64,000 nt of DNA from Novosphingobium sp. IK01 (GCF_033242265.1 NZ_BTFW01000001.1:2997001-3061000); one strand, 5' to 3'. Shown: positions 28,386 to 36,838, counted from the first letter of the stretch. Program-made: numbers and translations. Notes: a model not told the origin generated them from the letters alone.

Positions 28386-28691
28386 GTGATGAACAAGACC
28401 CGGAACAAGTTTTCACCTGAAGTCCGCGAACGCGCGGTGCGCATGGTTGGCGAGCATCGCGCCGATTACGGCTCGGAGTGGGAGGCGATGACCTCGATCG
28501 CCAGCAAGATTGGCTGCACGGCCGAGACTCTGCGCCGCTGGTGCCGTGAGGAGGCGAGCCGACGAACGGCACCAGCGGCGCTGGCCGCCGATGACCAGGC
28601 CCGGCTCAAACTGCTGGAGCGCGAGGTCAAGGAACTGCGGCGCGCCAACGAGATCCTGCGCAAGGCATCAGCGTATTTTGCGATGGCGGAG
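28386..28691 (+). pseudogene. IS3-D orfA (copy 2), 3' end interrupted by IS110
   Basis: OrfA begins [20 protein letters not shown] and has the zipper region [20 protein letters not shown]. It differs from copy 1 at about seven residues, so these two IS3 copies are not recent duplicates. The IS110 element follows AMAEL, at the same codon as in copy 1. Confidence 0.85.
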
Positions 28692-28732
28692 CTTGTCTTA
28701 TGAGAATTCCCGGCTCCTGAGGCAAAAGGGAG

Positions 28733-28770
28733 CCACAACCCGGCACCGCAGCTGCGGTGCCGGGTTGTGG
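28733..28770. repeat. Perfect 38-bp palindrome in the IS110 leader
   Basis: The arm ccacaacccggcaccgcag (28733-28751) is followed directly by its exact complement to 28770. The same palindrome is at 17800-17837 in copy 1. It lies just before the candidate bridge RNA. It may block read-through from outside or form its 5' stem. Confidence 0.9.
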
Positions 28771-28891
28771 CGGAGGCGGCGCCGTGCGGAGCTTGGTCTT
28801 GCAGGACCGCGGTCGAGTTTGGCGAGCCTCCGTCTTTTCTTACGACCTGAACGGATACGTGGGCTCCGGGCCCGAACGACAAGCAAAGGTA
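28771..28891 (+). ncRNA. Candidate bridge RNA with target-matching loop
   Basis: A stem GGAGGC/GCCTCC (28772-28777 with 28826-28831) continued by CGCC/GGCG (28780-28783 with 28821-28824) closes a loop. Within the loop, GCGGAGCTTG (28786-28795) is identical to the ten bases ending at the insertion site (28686-28695). A small hairpin GGTC/GACC follows, then GGTCGAG (28811-28817), which pairs with the right target CTTGACC with one G-T wobble. A second, less certain loop has TACGACCT (28841-28848; 6 of 8 match the element's right end) and GACAAG (28878-28883), complementary to the left end CTTGTC. This is the left-guide/right-guide layout known for IS110 bridge RNAs. RNA ends are approximate. Confidence 0.65.
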
Positions 28892-28901
28892 GAAAGAAGA
28901 G

Positions 28902-29840
28902 ATGGCCAAGGATACCATCGGGATCGACGTGTCGAAAGACCGCCTGGATGCGTTTTGGCATTCCCAAGACGCAGCACTCAGCCTGCCCAACACGGTTGAG
29001 GGTTTCGCCCAGCTATGCACATGGCTGGGTAAGAATAAGGGGGTGTTGGTCGTTTTCGAGGCGACCGGCGCATATCATCGTGGGCTTGAACGATACCTCA
29101 GCTTGGCGGGGCAGCCTTTCATCAAGGTCAATCCGAAGCAAGCGCGGCGCTTTGCTCAGGCTATCGGCCGTCTGGCCAAGACCGACAGCGTTGATGCCAG
29201 GATGTTGGCACGAATGGGCGTGGTCCTTGATCTGGCCCCACAAGGCATTGAAGGCGAAGATATTCATGATCTCAGAGAGTTGCTGACAGCTAGGCGGGCC
29301 ATGGTCAAAGATCAGATCACCGCAAAGACGCGTCTCGCCACAGCGAGCAACCCGCTTGTGAAGGACCAACTTTGCCGCCGGATCGATGACATCGACACGG
29401 ACATCAAAGCCCTGGATCAAGTGATTGCGCAGATCGCTCAGCAGCGTGGCACCCTTGATGAGCGCATCAGACGCCTCATGACCATTCCCGGGATCGGCAG
29501 ATTGACCGCGACCACGTTGGTGATCGACATGCCAGAGCTTGGACATCTCGACAGCAAAAAGATCGCCGCTCTGGCTGGGCTTGCGCCTATGACGCAACAG
29601 TCAGGCAAGTGGCAAGGCAAAGAGCGGATTATTGGTGGTAGGGCATCACTTCGACGGGCAATTTACATGCCTGCGTTGGTTGCCATTCGCTTCAATCATG
29701 ATTTCCGTGACAAATATCAGCAGTTCGTAAATGCAGGGAAAGCAAAGAAGGTGGCTATCACCGCCGTCATGCGGCGCATCATCGTTCTGGCAAACACGTT
29801 GTTGCGTGAAGGACGCGATTGGCAACCTGTTCGCCCTTGA
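28902..29840 (+). CDS. IS110-family recombinase, copy 2
   Basis: This protein of 312 residues is identical to copy 1. The RuvC-like domain carries IGIDVSKD, FEATGAYHRG and TDSVDARMLA. The Transposase_20 domain carries IPGIGRLTATTLV and AGLAPMTQQSGKW. AAGG about twelve bases before ATG 28902 is the only weak ribosome site. The stop codon lies across the element border (29838-29840). Confidence 0.9.
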   Translation: MAKDTIGIDVSKDRLDAFWHSQDAALSLPNTVEGFAQLCTWLGKNKGVLVVFEATGAYHRGLERYLSLAGQPFIKVNPKQARRFAQAIGRLAKTDSVDARMLARMGVVLDLAPQGIEGEDIHDLRELLTARRAMVKDQITAKTRLATASNPLVKDQLCRRIDDIDTDIKALDQVIAQIAQQRGTLDERIRRLMTIPGIGRLTATTLVIDMPELGHLDSKKIAALAGLAPMTQQSGKWQGKERIIGGRASLRRAIYMPALVAIRFNHDFRDKYQQFVNAGKAKKVAITAVMRRIIVLANTLLREGRDWQPVRP

Positions 29841-30778
29841 CCAAGACGGATACTCGACCGCCGCGAGAAATGATGATGTCGTTCATCGACGCCCATCGTG
29901 AGGATCTGGGTATCGAGCCGATCTGCCATGAGTTGGCGATCGCCCCGTCCTCCTACCATGAACATGCACGTCGCCTGGCCGATCCTGGCAGGCGCCCCGC
30001 GCGTGCCCGTCGTGATGACGAGATCAAGGCGCAGATCAAGCGCGTCCACGAGGCCAGTTCCGGGCTCTATGGAGCGCGCAAAGTCTGGCACCAGTTGCTG
30101 CGCGATGGCGTGGCTGTCGCCCGGTGCACCGTGGAGCGCCTGATGGCGGCCATGGGGCTGGCGGGCATTCGGCGTGGCAAGACGACGATCACCACGGTCA
30201 GCAATCCGAAAGCCCCGTGCCCATTGGATAAAGTCAATCGCGAGTTCCGCGTTGAACGTCCCAACGCATTGTGGGTGGTCGATTTTACATACGTCCACAC
30301 CTGGGCCGGCTTCGTTTATGTAGCTTTCGTGATCGACGCCTATGCCCGCCGGATCGTGGGCTGGAAGGTCAGCACGTCGGCTACCGCCGGCTTCGTGCTG
30401 GACGCCTTGGAACAGGCGATACACGCCCGCAGGCCAGGGCCGGAAGATGGCCTGATCCACCATAGCGACAGGGGCGTTCAATATCTCGCCATGAACTACA
30501 CCCAGCGTCTGGCCGAAGCCAACCTCGTGCCATCGGTCGGCAGCGTCGGCGACAGCTATGACAATGCCTTGGCCGAGACCATCAATGGCCTCTACAAAAC
30601 CGAGGTGATCTGGCGTCAGAGGTCATGGCCAAGCGCATCGGCAGTCGAAATAGCAACCCTGCGCTGGGTGGATTGGTTCAACAACCAGCGCCTTTTCGGC
30701 CCCATCGGCTACATCCCGCCCGCCGAGGCCGAGGCAAACTACTATGCAGCCAGAGAGACCCTCGATATGGTTGCATGA
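29840..30778 (+). pseudogene. IS3-D orfB (copy 2), cut off from orfA
   Basis: This integrase-core transposase has WVVDFTYVHTW, LIHHSDRGVQY and NALAETINGLYK. The N-terminal part SFIDAHREDLGIEPICHELA lacks the 13-residue insertion of copy 1 and looks like the ancestral form. The open frame begins inside IS110, but natural expression would require the OrfA frameshift that IS110 has destroyed. Confidence 0.8.
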
Positions 30779-30817
30779 CTCAATTGAAAATGCCTCCGGG
30801 AAACCCGGGGCGCTTCA

Positions 30818-31657
30818 GTATTGCTTTCAGATGAACATTTCTCGGTCGATGGCACGCTGATCGAAGCCTGGGCCAGCATGAAGAGCTTCACGCCCAAGGA
30901 TGCGGGCGACTGCTCCGATGACGATGACGACCCGCTGCCGCCCAAACGCAAAGGGCGCAACGTCGAACGCGATTTCCACGGCGAGAAGCGCAGCAATGCC
31001 ACCCATGCCTCAACCACCGATCCGGACGCACGCCTGTTCAAGAAGGCACGTGGGCAAGCCGCAAAGCTGTGCCACATGGGCCATGTGTTGATGGAAAACC
31101 GCCACGGCCTAGTGATCGATGCCACGTTGACCCACGCCACAGGCACCGCCGAGCGCGAGGCGGCGTTGACCATGCTGGAGCGTCTGGACGGCTGCCACCG
31201 CATCACGCTGGGCGCCGACAAAGCCTACGACACCGCCGATTTCGTTGCCAATCTGCGCGCGTTGAATGTGACGCCCCATGTCGCGCAAAACACCGCCAAC
31301 CGACGTTCGGCCATCGACGGCCGCACCTCCCGGCACACTGGCTATGCCGCCAGCATCCGTATCCGTAAGCGGATCGAGGAGGTCTTCGGCTGGGCCAAGA
31401 CCTGCGGCAATCTGCGCAAGACTCGCTACCGAGGGCTGCCGCGCGTGGGCTGGGCCTTCACACTGACCGCCGCCGCCTACAACTTGGTGCGCCTGCCAAA
31501 GCTCCTGGCGACAGGATAAATGCGCCCGGTGAGCGCCAAATGGGAGGTGAAAGGCCCGGATCGGCGCGCATCAGACGGAAAACGGGGCTCAGTCCCGCCG
31601 TGCATCGCATCAACGGGGGCATAGGACCCGCCAGACAGGGCCTATTTCCGCAGCCTG
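30818..31657 (+). pseudogene. IS5-B element, 3' part, second copy
   Basis: The frame LSDEHFSVDGTLIEAWAS to the stop at 31519 repeats 18235-18936 in sequence and truncation point. The right end is followed by CTAG (31658-31661) and then by IS5-A sequence, so IS5-B had inserted into an IS5-A-like element here. Confidence 0.82.
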
Positions 31658-31661
31658 CTAG

Positions 31662-31963
31662 GTCGAGCATGTTTTTGCGCATCAGCAAGGCCAAAATGGG
31701 CCTGTTCATCCGCACCATCGGCATCAAGCGCGCCGAGGCGAAAATCACGCTCGCGAATTTGGCGTTCAATATGCACAGCCTGGTCTTTCACGAGACGCGG
31801 GCAGCAGCCGGATAATTGCGGCCTGAAAGCGGATATCCGGCCCGCATACCCAGGCTGGCACACCAAAATGCCGAGAAAATTGCGCGGTTCAGCACTCGCG
31901 CTCAGGTCAGTGCGCCGTCATCACGCCTTCGCTGTCAAATCCGATCGGTAAATGGAGGTGCCC
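31662..31963 (+). pseudogene. IS5-A-like element, C-terminal remnant
   Basis: Bases encode VEHVFAHQ and then, after a one-base insertion (cagcaaggcc against cagaaggc), KMGLFIRTIGIKRAEAKITL to the stop near 31815. The right end cggtaaatggaggtgccc finishes at 31963. Truncation by IS5-B and the frameshift make it inactive. Confidence 0.82.
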
Positions 31964-32301
31964 AGATCTATTGCCGCCGTGGCCAGGCCGAGAATCACAT
32001 CAAATCCTGGAAAACCCACCTCGCTGCCGACCGCACATCCTGCACCAGGGCTGTCGCCAACCAGTTTCGCTTGTTCCTCCACGCGGGAGCCTATTGGCTG
32101 ATGTGGAGCCTGCGCGCCGCCATGCCCAAGCGCTCGGTCTGGCGCGCCCTTCAGTTCGACACGCTGCGCCTGCGCCTCATCAAGATCGCTGCCCGCGTCG
32201 TCGAATTGAAGACCATGATCCGCATTCAATGGCCGACAGCCTGCCCATATCAGAAAATCCTCCAGGTGGCGCTCGACAGGATTCCCCACTTGGTCACCTG
32301 A
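31964..32301 (+). pseudogene. IS1380-family transposase, C-terminal remnant
   Basis: The frame reads RRGQAENHIKSWKTHLAADR, TSCTRAVANQFRLFLHAGAY and ends at 32301. The QAEN...K...DRTSC...NQFRL pattern is the C-terminal catalytic part of IS1380-type DDE transposases. The non-coding tail to about 32465 (ccccggtgaattttgcgggc) resembles the right end of that family. The 5' part was replaced by the IS5-A-like remnant. Confidence 0.78.
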
Positions 32302-32469
32302 CCGGCGGGCAAGGCCCATCGTATCGAACCCTTCCTCCTTCATCCGCAAACTTCGATACCGTAAATCGCCCCGCCCAATGGGCGTGATCCCGCGTGCCTG
32401 CTTACGGTTCAGAACGCAAAAGTTGCGTCAGGCACACAACCCCGGTGAATTTTGCGGGCTCAGTGTGCA

Positions 32470-33306
32470 TCATACTCGTTTGACGGACCAGTGCTGGATT
32501 GAGACTTGGCCGGTGCCGGAGATGGCTTCGGCGCCCAGGGCTACGCCCCAGAGCCATTCGTTGCCGGTGATGAGGCCGGTTTGCTGGAGCCAGGCGAGGG
32601 CGGCGCGCATGTCGATGGTGCCCTTGGGGATGTCGGACTGCTGCTGGGGGGCGAACATGCAGTATTTGGCGTCGATCCGCACGTCCCAGGTGCGGCCCTG
32701 CGGGTCGGTATAGGTGCCGACCTTGCGGGCCGCTTCGAAGTATTTGCGCGAATGTTCGGGGGTGTGGAGCAGCCAGCCCACTTCAAGGAGCTTGGATTCC
32801 GAATCGGTCGGGCTCGATCGCAGGTAGAATTCGGTCAGGACATTGGCGGAGCCGTGGGCCTCGTCGATGGTCCAGGCGAAGTCCTGCGTATAGGTATGGA
32901 CATCATGGACGCGGCGGGGCGGGATCGGGGTTTCGGTTTCGCCGCCATCATAGTTGCCGTGCATGACCGCCTGGTACGACCACACGCCCGGCCCGTTGCG
33001 CGGGGCGAAGGGAGGCCAGCGCCAGTGGGCGGTGGTGTTGTCGGGGAAGTGCGTGGTGTCGATGCCCATCGAGGTGGCGAGCGGTGACCACCAGTTGGTG
33101 AGGCCCGAGCGTTCGGCGCCCCAGGGCTGCGAATAGGCGAAGTAGGCGCCCTTCGTGTAAGGGGTCTTGGGAGGAAGCAAGGTTTGATCCGGGCCTGCCT
33201 TGGGCGCGGTGGCCCACAGTGCGCCAGTTGCCAGTAATCCCGCAGCGGCCACACCGCCTGCTGCCCAACGCCAGATTTTCAATGCGATCCCCTTGCTGCA
33301 GTGCAT
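32470..33306 (-). CDS. Secreted protein, possible GH12-like beta-sandwich
   Basis: This protein of 278 residues has an N-terminal hydrophobic segment (AAGGVAAAGLLATGALWATA) that should act as signal peptide or anchor. It is rich in W, Y and T. The C-terminal stretch GNEWLWGVALGAEAISGTGQ resembles the last strands of GH12-type glucanases and lectin-like folds, and TEFYLRSS could be a catalytic-strand equivalent. This similarity is weak. ATG 33306 is the longest reasonable start, and TTG at about 33283 (MKIWRW-like) with AAGGGG upstream is an alternative. It diverges from the FkbH operon and may process or bind the polymer. Confidence 0.55.
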   Translation of the reverse strand: MHCSKGIALKIWRWAAGGVAAAGLLATGALWATAPKAGPDQTLLPPKTPYTKGAYFAYSQPWGAERSGLTNWWSPLATSMGIDTTHFPDNTTAHWRWPPFAPRNGPGVWSYQAVMHGNYDGGETETPIPPRRVHDVHTYTQDFAWTIDEAHGSANVLTEFYLRSSPTDSESKLLEVGWLLHTPEHSRKYFEAARKVGTYTDPQGRTWDVRIDAKYCMFAPQQQSDIPKGTIDMRAALAWLQQTGLITGNEWLWGVALGAEAISGTGQVSIQHWSVKRV

Positions 33307-33432
33307 CCTTGCCGCAATGCAGCGGGCATTGTAGCAGCGAGGAGATTGGTGCTGAACCCCCAAATGCGGCCCATATGGCGCATCGGGCCGGATCAGTGGC
33401 CCGCCTGGACGCGGAGCGTTGGAGACACAGCG

Positions 33433-35358
33433 ATGGCAGTGGGGGCAGTTGGGGGGCTCGACTGGTTGGTGCGCGGCAGCGATCTGCCGGCCCTTGTCGA
33501 GGATGGAACCGGGCAAGGGCAGGCGGCGCTCGCTGCGGGCCTTGGTCTGTTGGCACAGCGTGATCTTTCCTTTTCGCAGATGCTGAAGGTGGATCGCCAG
33601 TTGCGCTCCCTCGGGCAGGATGGGCTGGAGCGCGGGGGGCTTGCGCCTTTGCGGCTGGCGGTGCTGGGCTCGGCCAGCCTTGATCATCTGTTGCCCGGAT
33701 TGCGGGTGGCGGGGGTGCGCCATGGTTTTGCGCTTGAGATCTTTCGTGGCGAGTATGGCCAGTATTGGCACGAGATCATGGATGCGGATGGTCCTTTGCG
33801 GGCCTTTGCGCCCGATGCCGTGTTGCTGGCGCTCGATGCCGGGCATCTGGTGGGCGAGGGGGTCGATCCGGCTGGCGAGGTGCGGCTGGAGGAAACCTTT
33901 GCCCGGCTGCGCGAGGGGTGGGCCACGCTGATCGGCGCGACCGGCGCGCAAGTGATCCAGCAGGCGGCCTTGCCCCGGTTACCCGCGCTGATGGGAGGGA
34001 ACGAGCATCGGCTGGCGGGCTCTCCGGCGCATCTGGTCGCTGCGTTCAACCGGCGGTTGCGCGGGGAGGCCGATGCGGCCGGGGTGGATGTGCTGGCGCT
34101 CGACGAGGCGGCGGCGGCCGACGGGCTGGCCGTCTGGCACGACCGGGTGTTGTGGCTCAAGGCGCGGCAGGAGGTCTCGCCGCTTGCTGCGCAGCATTAT
34201 GGCGAGCTGGCGATGCGGCTGGTGGCGGCGCGGCGCGGGCGGTCGGCCAAGTGTCTGGTGCTCGATCTCGACAACACGCTGTGGGGCGGGGTGATCGGCG
34301 ACGACGGGCTGGAAGGGATCGCGCTGGGGCAGGGCAGCCCCGAGGGCGAGGCCTTTCTGGCGTTCCAGCGCCATGTGCTCGGCCTGATGGAGCGCGGGGT
34401 CATTCTGGCGGTCTGTTCGAAGAACGACGAGGCCAATGCCCTGCTGCCGTTCGAGAAGCACCCCGACATGCTGTTGCGGCGCGAGCATATTACCGCCTTC
34501 CTCGCCAACTGGGACGACAAGGCGACCAATCTGCGCCGTATTGCCGAAAGGATCGGTATCGGGCTCGACGCGCTGGTATTCGTTGACGACAATCCGTTCG
34601 AGCGCGAGCTGGTGCGCCAGACCCTGCCGATGGTGCGCGTGCCCGAGATGCCCGAAGATGCCGCATTCTATGCCGAGCGGCTGGCGCGGGCGGGCTATTT
34701 CGAGGCGCTGGCGCTCACGCAGGAGGATGCCGGGCGCACCGCGCTCTATGCAGCCAGGGCCGCGCGCGAGGCGGCGCGCGCGCAGGCGACCGATCTGGGC
34801 GCCTATCTGGCCGGGCTCGACATGGTGCTCGAATGGCAGCGGGTCGACAGCCTCGGCCTTGCCCGCGCGGCCCAGCTGACAGCCAAGACCAACCAGTTCA
34901 ACCTGACCACGCGGCGTTATACGCAGGCGCAACTGGCCGCCCTGATCGACGATCCGCATGCGCTGGTGCTCCAGTTCCGCCTGCGCGACCGCTATGGCGA
35001 CAATGGCGTGATCGCGATTGTGGTGGCCACGCCCGGAGCAGATGAGACCGATGTGCTGGTCCTCGATGCCTGGTTGATGAGCTGCCGGGTGCTGGGGCGC
35101 GGGGTCGAGGCGGCGTGTCTGGCGGTCTTGGCGCAGGCGGCGCGGGCGATGGGCGCGCGGGCGCTGGACGGGCTCTATCTGCCGAGCGGGCGCAATGGCA
35201 TGGTGCGCGACCATTATGCCGGGCTGGGGTTTGCGCGTCTTGCCGGTGCGGGAGAAGAGGCAGCCGGGGCCACGCGCTGGCGGTTCGATCTGGCGGGGCG
35301 GGACGGCGCGGCGGAGTTGGCTGGCGCGATCCGCATCGTGCCCGAGCCGGGCGCATGA
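33433..35358 (+). CDS. FkbH-like HAD-superfamily acyl-loading protein
   Basis: This protein of 641 residues has an N-terminal SGNH-like/variable region, a HAD phosphatase core with LVLDLDNTLWGG (D278 and D280), VCSKNDEANAL and VFVDDNPFERELV, and a C-terminal GNAT-like domain (LTAKTNQFNLTTRRYT, RLRDRYGDNGV, LDAWLMSCRVLGRGVE). This is the FkbH architecture. Known FkbH proteins convert 1,3-bisphosphoglycerate to glyceryl-S-ACP. I start at ATG 33433 because GGAG lies eight bases upstream, although frames open from 33301. An ACP gene and an acyltransferase gene follow in the operon. Confidence 0.88.
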   Translation: MAVGAVGGLDWLVRGSDLPALVEDGTGQGQAALAAGLGLLAQRDLSFSQMLKVDRQLRSLGQDGLERGGLAPLRLAVLGSASLDHLLPGLRVAGVRHGFALEIFRGEYGQYWHEIMDADGPLRAFAPDAVLLALDAGHLVGEGVDPAGEVRLEETFARLREGWATLIGATGAQVIQQAALPRLPALMGGNEHRLAGSPAHLVAAFNRRLRGEADAAGVDVLALDEAAAADGLAVWHDRVLWLKARQEVSPLAAQHYGELAMRLVAARRGRSAKCLVLDLDNTLWGGVIGDDGLEGIALGQGSPEGEAFLAFQRHVLGLMERGVILAVCSKNDEANALLPFEKHPDMLLRREHITAFLANWDDKATNLRRIAERIGIGLDALVFVDDNPFERELVRQTLPMVRVPEMPEDAAFYAERLARAGYFEALALTQEDAGRTALYAARAAREAARAQATDLGAYLAGLDMVLEWQRVDSLGLARAAQLTAKTNQFNLTTRRYTQAQLAALIDDPHALVLQFRLRDRYGDNGVIAIVVATPGADETDVLVLDAWLMSCRVLGRGVEAACLAVLAQAARAMGARALDGLYLPSGRNGMVRDHYAGLGFARLAGAGEEAAGATRWRFDLAGRDGAAELAGAIRIVPEPGA

Positions 35359-35368
35359 AGGGGGCGTG

Positions 35369-35983
35369 ATGAAGCGGCTGATCAAGCAGGGGTGGGTGGC
35401 GCTCAATCTGGTGCGGCTCTGGCCGAGCCTTGTGGCGGTGATGCTCGGCGCTGTCGATGCGCCGATCCGGGCCGACATCCGCCGCTGGGCGCTGATCCTG
35501 TTCAAGGAGGAGCGCCTGTCGGGCGGGGCGCTGCTCTGGCGCCATTGCTGGCTGATGGTCTATTATCGCGAATATCGCAATCTGGCCTATCTGCGGCTGC
35601 CGCTGGCCGGGCTTTATGGCTGGATGATGCCGCGCCTCGACAGTCTTCAGCTCTATATCGACGAGCTGGGGCCGGGGTGCTTCATTCAGCACGGCTTTGC
35701 CACGATTGTCGCCGCGCGTTCGATTGGCGCCGATTTCTGGCTGAACCAGCAGGTGACCATCGGCTATTCCAACGATACCGACGTGCCGGTGATCGGCAAC
35801 GGGGTGACCGTGCGGCCCGGCGCGCGGATTGTCGGCAAGCTCAAGGTGGGCGACGGGGCCACGGTGGGGATGAACACGGTGGTCACCGGCAATGTGCCAC
35901 CCGGCGCCACGGTGTTTGGCGTGCCGGGGCAGGTGATCTGGCGCAAGCCGCCTGAACAGGTTTCAAGGAAAGGACAAGCATGA
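35369..35983 (+). CDS. Serine-acetyltransferase-like hexapeptide acyltransferase
   Basis: This protein of 204 residues has an alpha-helical N-terminal part and a left-handed beta-helix C-terminal part, for example CFIQHGFATIVAARSIGADF and VIGNGVTVRPGARIVG. The histidine in IQHGF is the expected general base. It resembles CysE, but genomic context (between FkbH and ACP genes) argues for transfer of an ACP- or CoA-bound acyl group to a sugar. It begins 11 bases after FkbH and overlaps the ACP gene by four bases. Confidence 0.8.
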   Translation: MKRLIKQGWVALNLVRLWPSLVAVMLGAVDAPIRADIRRWALILFKEERLSGGALLWRHCWLMVYYREYRNLAYLRLPLAGLYGWMMPRLDSLQLYIDELGPGCFIQHGFATIVAARSIGADFWLNQQVTIGYSNDTDVPVIGNGVTVRPGARIVGKLKVGDGATVGMNTVVTGNVPPGATVFGVPGQVIWRKPPEQVSRKGQA

Positions 35984-36222
35984 CCCGCGAGGATATCGTC
36001 ACCACGTTGACCGGCATTTTTCGTGATATCTTCTTTGATGACGATCTCGTGCTGCGCGACGACATGACCGCCGACGATGTCGAGGACTGGACCTCGCTCA
36101 CCCACATCAACCTGATCCTTGCGGTCGAGGAAGCCTTCGAGATCAAGATCCGTTCGAACGAGATCGAGAAGCTGACCGATGTGCGCGCGCTGGTCGACCT
36201 GATCGCAAAGAAGGTGGCGTGA
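35980..36222 (+). CDS. Acyl carrier protein
   Basis: This protein of 80 residues has an ACP fold with many acidic residues. The phosphopantetheine attachment serine is S39 in DWTSLTHINLI, where the usual DSL is TSL as in ACPs associated with FkbH. It is translationally coupled on both sides (ATGA before, GTGA after). It should carry the three-carbon glyceryl unit made by the FkbH protein. Confidence 0.9.
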   Translation: MTREDIVTTLTGIFRDIFFDDDLVLRDDMTADDVEDWTSLTHINLILAVEEAFEIKIRSNEIEKLTDVRALVDLIAKKVA

Positions 36223-36809
36223 GCGGCGCAAGCCCCGGCGCAAATGGCCAGAGCGCACAGATCGTCGGGCGCACGCTGGTCTATGATGGGTGGTATCGCC
36301 TGCACCGGCTGGAGGTGGCCATGCCCGATGGCGCCCGTGTGGAGCGGCATCTGCTCGACAATGGCAGTGCGGTGGCCGTGCTGCCCTACGATCCGGTGCG
36401 GCGCACGTGCATGGTCATCACCCAGCCGCGCGCGGCGGTGCTGGAGGCGGGGGAGGCGCCGCTGATCGAGGCCATCGCGGGCGCACTCGACGGGATCGAT
36501 CCGGCCGCGCGTATCCGCGAGGAAGCGATGGAGGAGGCGGGCCTTCGCCTCGACGCGCTGGAACCGGTGTGCAAGATGTGGTCGCTTCCGCCGATTTCGA
36601 CCGAGCGGATCGACCTGTTCCTGGCCCGCTATGCCGCCACCGACCGCGTGGGGGCAGGCGGCGGGGCCGAGGGCGAGCATGAATGCATCACCGTGATCGA
36701 GATGGGTCTTGATGCCTTGCGTGATCTGGTCGTGGCGGGCAGGTTGAGCGATGCCAAGACGCTGATCCTCGCGCAGGCGCTGATGCTGCGCCATCCCGAC
36801 TTGTTTTGA
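36219..36809 (+). CDS. NudK/YffH-like NUDIX hydrolase
   Basis: This protein of 196 residues aligns with GDP-mannose pyrophosphatase NudK: the box IAGALDGIDPAARIREEAME is followed by EAGL, and the C-terminal part has SPGG-like PPISTERIDLFLARY and GAGGGAEGEHECITV. The NUDIX box deviates from consensus (E in place of the arginine before the EExGU end) but follows the NudK form. The GTG start overlaps the ACP stop. GDP-mannose turnover fits with gmd and fcl in the window. An ADP-ribose pyrophosphatase is the alternative. Confidence 0.78.
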   Translation: MSGASPGANGQSAQIVGRTLVYDGWYRLHRLEVAMPDGARVERHLLDNGSAVAVLPYDPVRRTCMVITQPRAAVLEAGEAPLIEAIAGALDGIDPAARIREEAMEEAGLRLDALEPVCKMWSLPPISTERIDLFLARYAATDRVGAGGGAEGEHECITVIEMGLDALRDLVVAGRLSDAKTLILAQALMLRHPDLF

Positions 36810-36838
36810 CAGGCCCGGCAGTGGCAGGGGAGCCCCCC

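Larger units (their letters stand above)
28692..29839 (+). mobile_element. IS110-family element, copy 2
   Basis: The element lies between CTTG at 28692-28695 and CTTG at 29836-29839, without terminal inverted repeats. The joined target would read GCGGAG-CTTG-ACCAAGACGG within IS3-D. The leader of about 206 bases before the recombinase gene holds a 38-base perfect palindrome (28733-28770) and the candidate bridge RNA. Confidence 0.9.
28336..30817 (+). mobile_element. IS3-D copy 2 carrying an IS110 insertion
   Basis: The ends are TGAAGCGCCCCGGGTTTCCC (28336) and its complement ending GCTTCA (30817). The gene order is orfA, IS110-type element, orfB. It lies in the opposite orientation to copy 1, yet its right side joins IS5-B at exactly the same base as copy 1 does with its other end. 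No target duplication is visible. Confidence 0.88.

Noticed and set aside
29819..29839. Native start of IS3-D orfB at 29819
   Set aside because: These codons belong to the IS110 end. In an uninterrupted IS3 element orfB is reached by frameshifting from orfA.
31540..31815. Apparent 91-residue gene across the IS5-B/IS5-A junction
   Set aside because: It is a fused frame made of IS5-B terminal non-coding DNA and a frameshifted IS5-A remnant.
33979..35505. 508-residue minus-strand open frame opposite the FkbH gene
   Set aside because: It is an antisense frame of a high-GC gene, rich in R, H, Q and P, with no motif. The plus-strand FkbH domains are clear.
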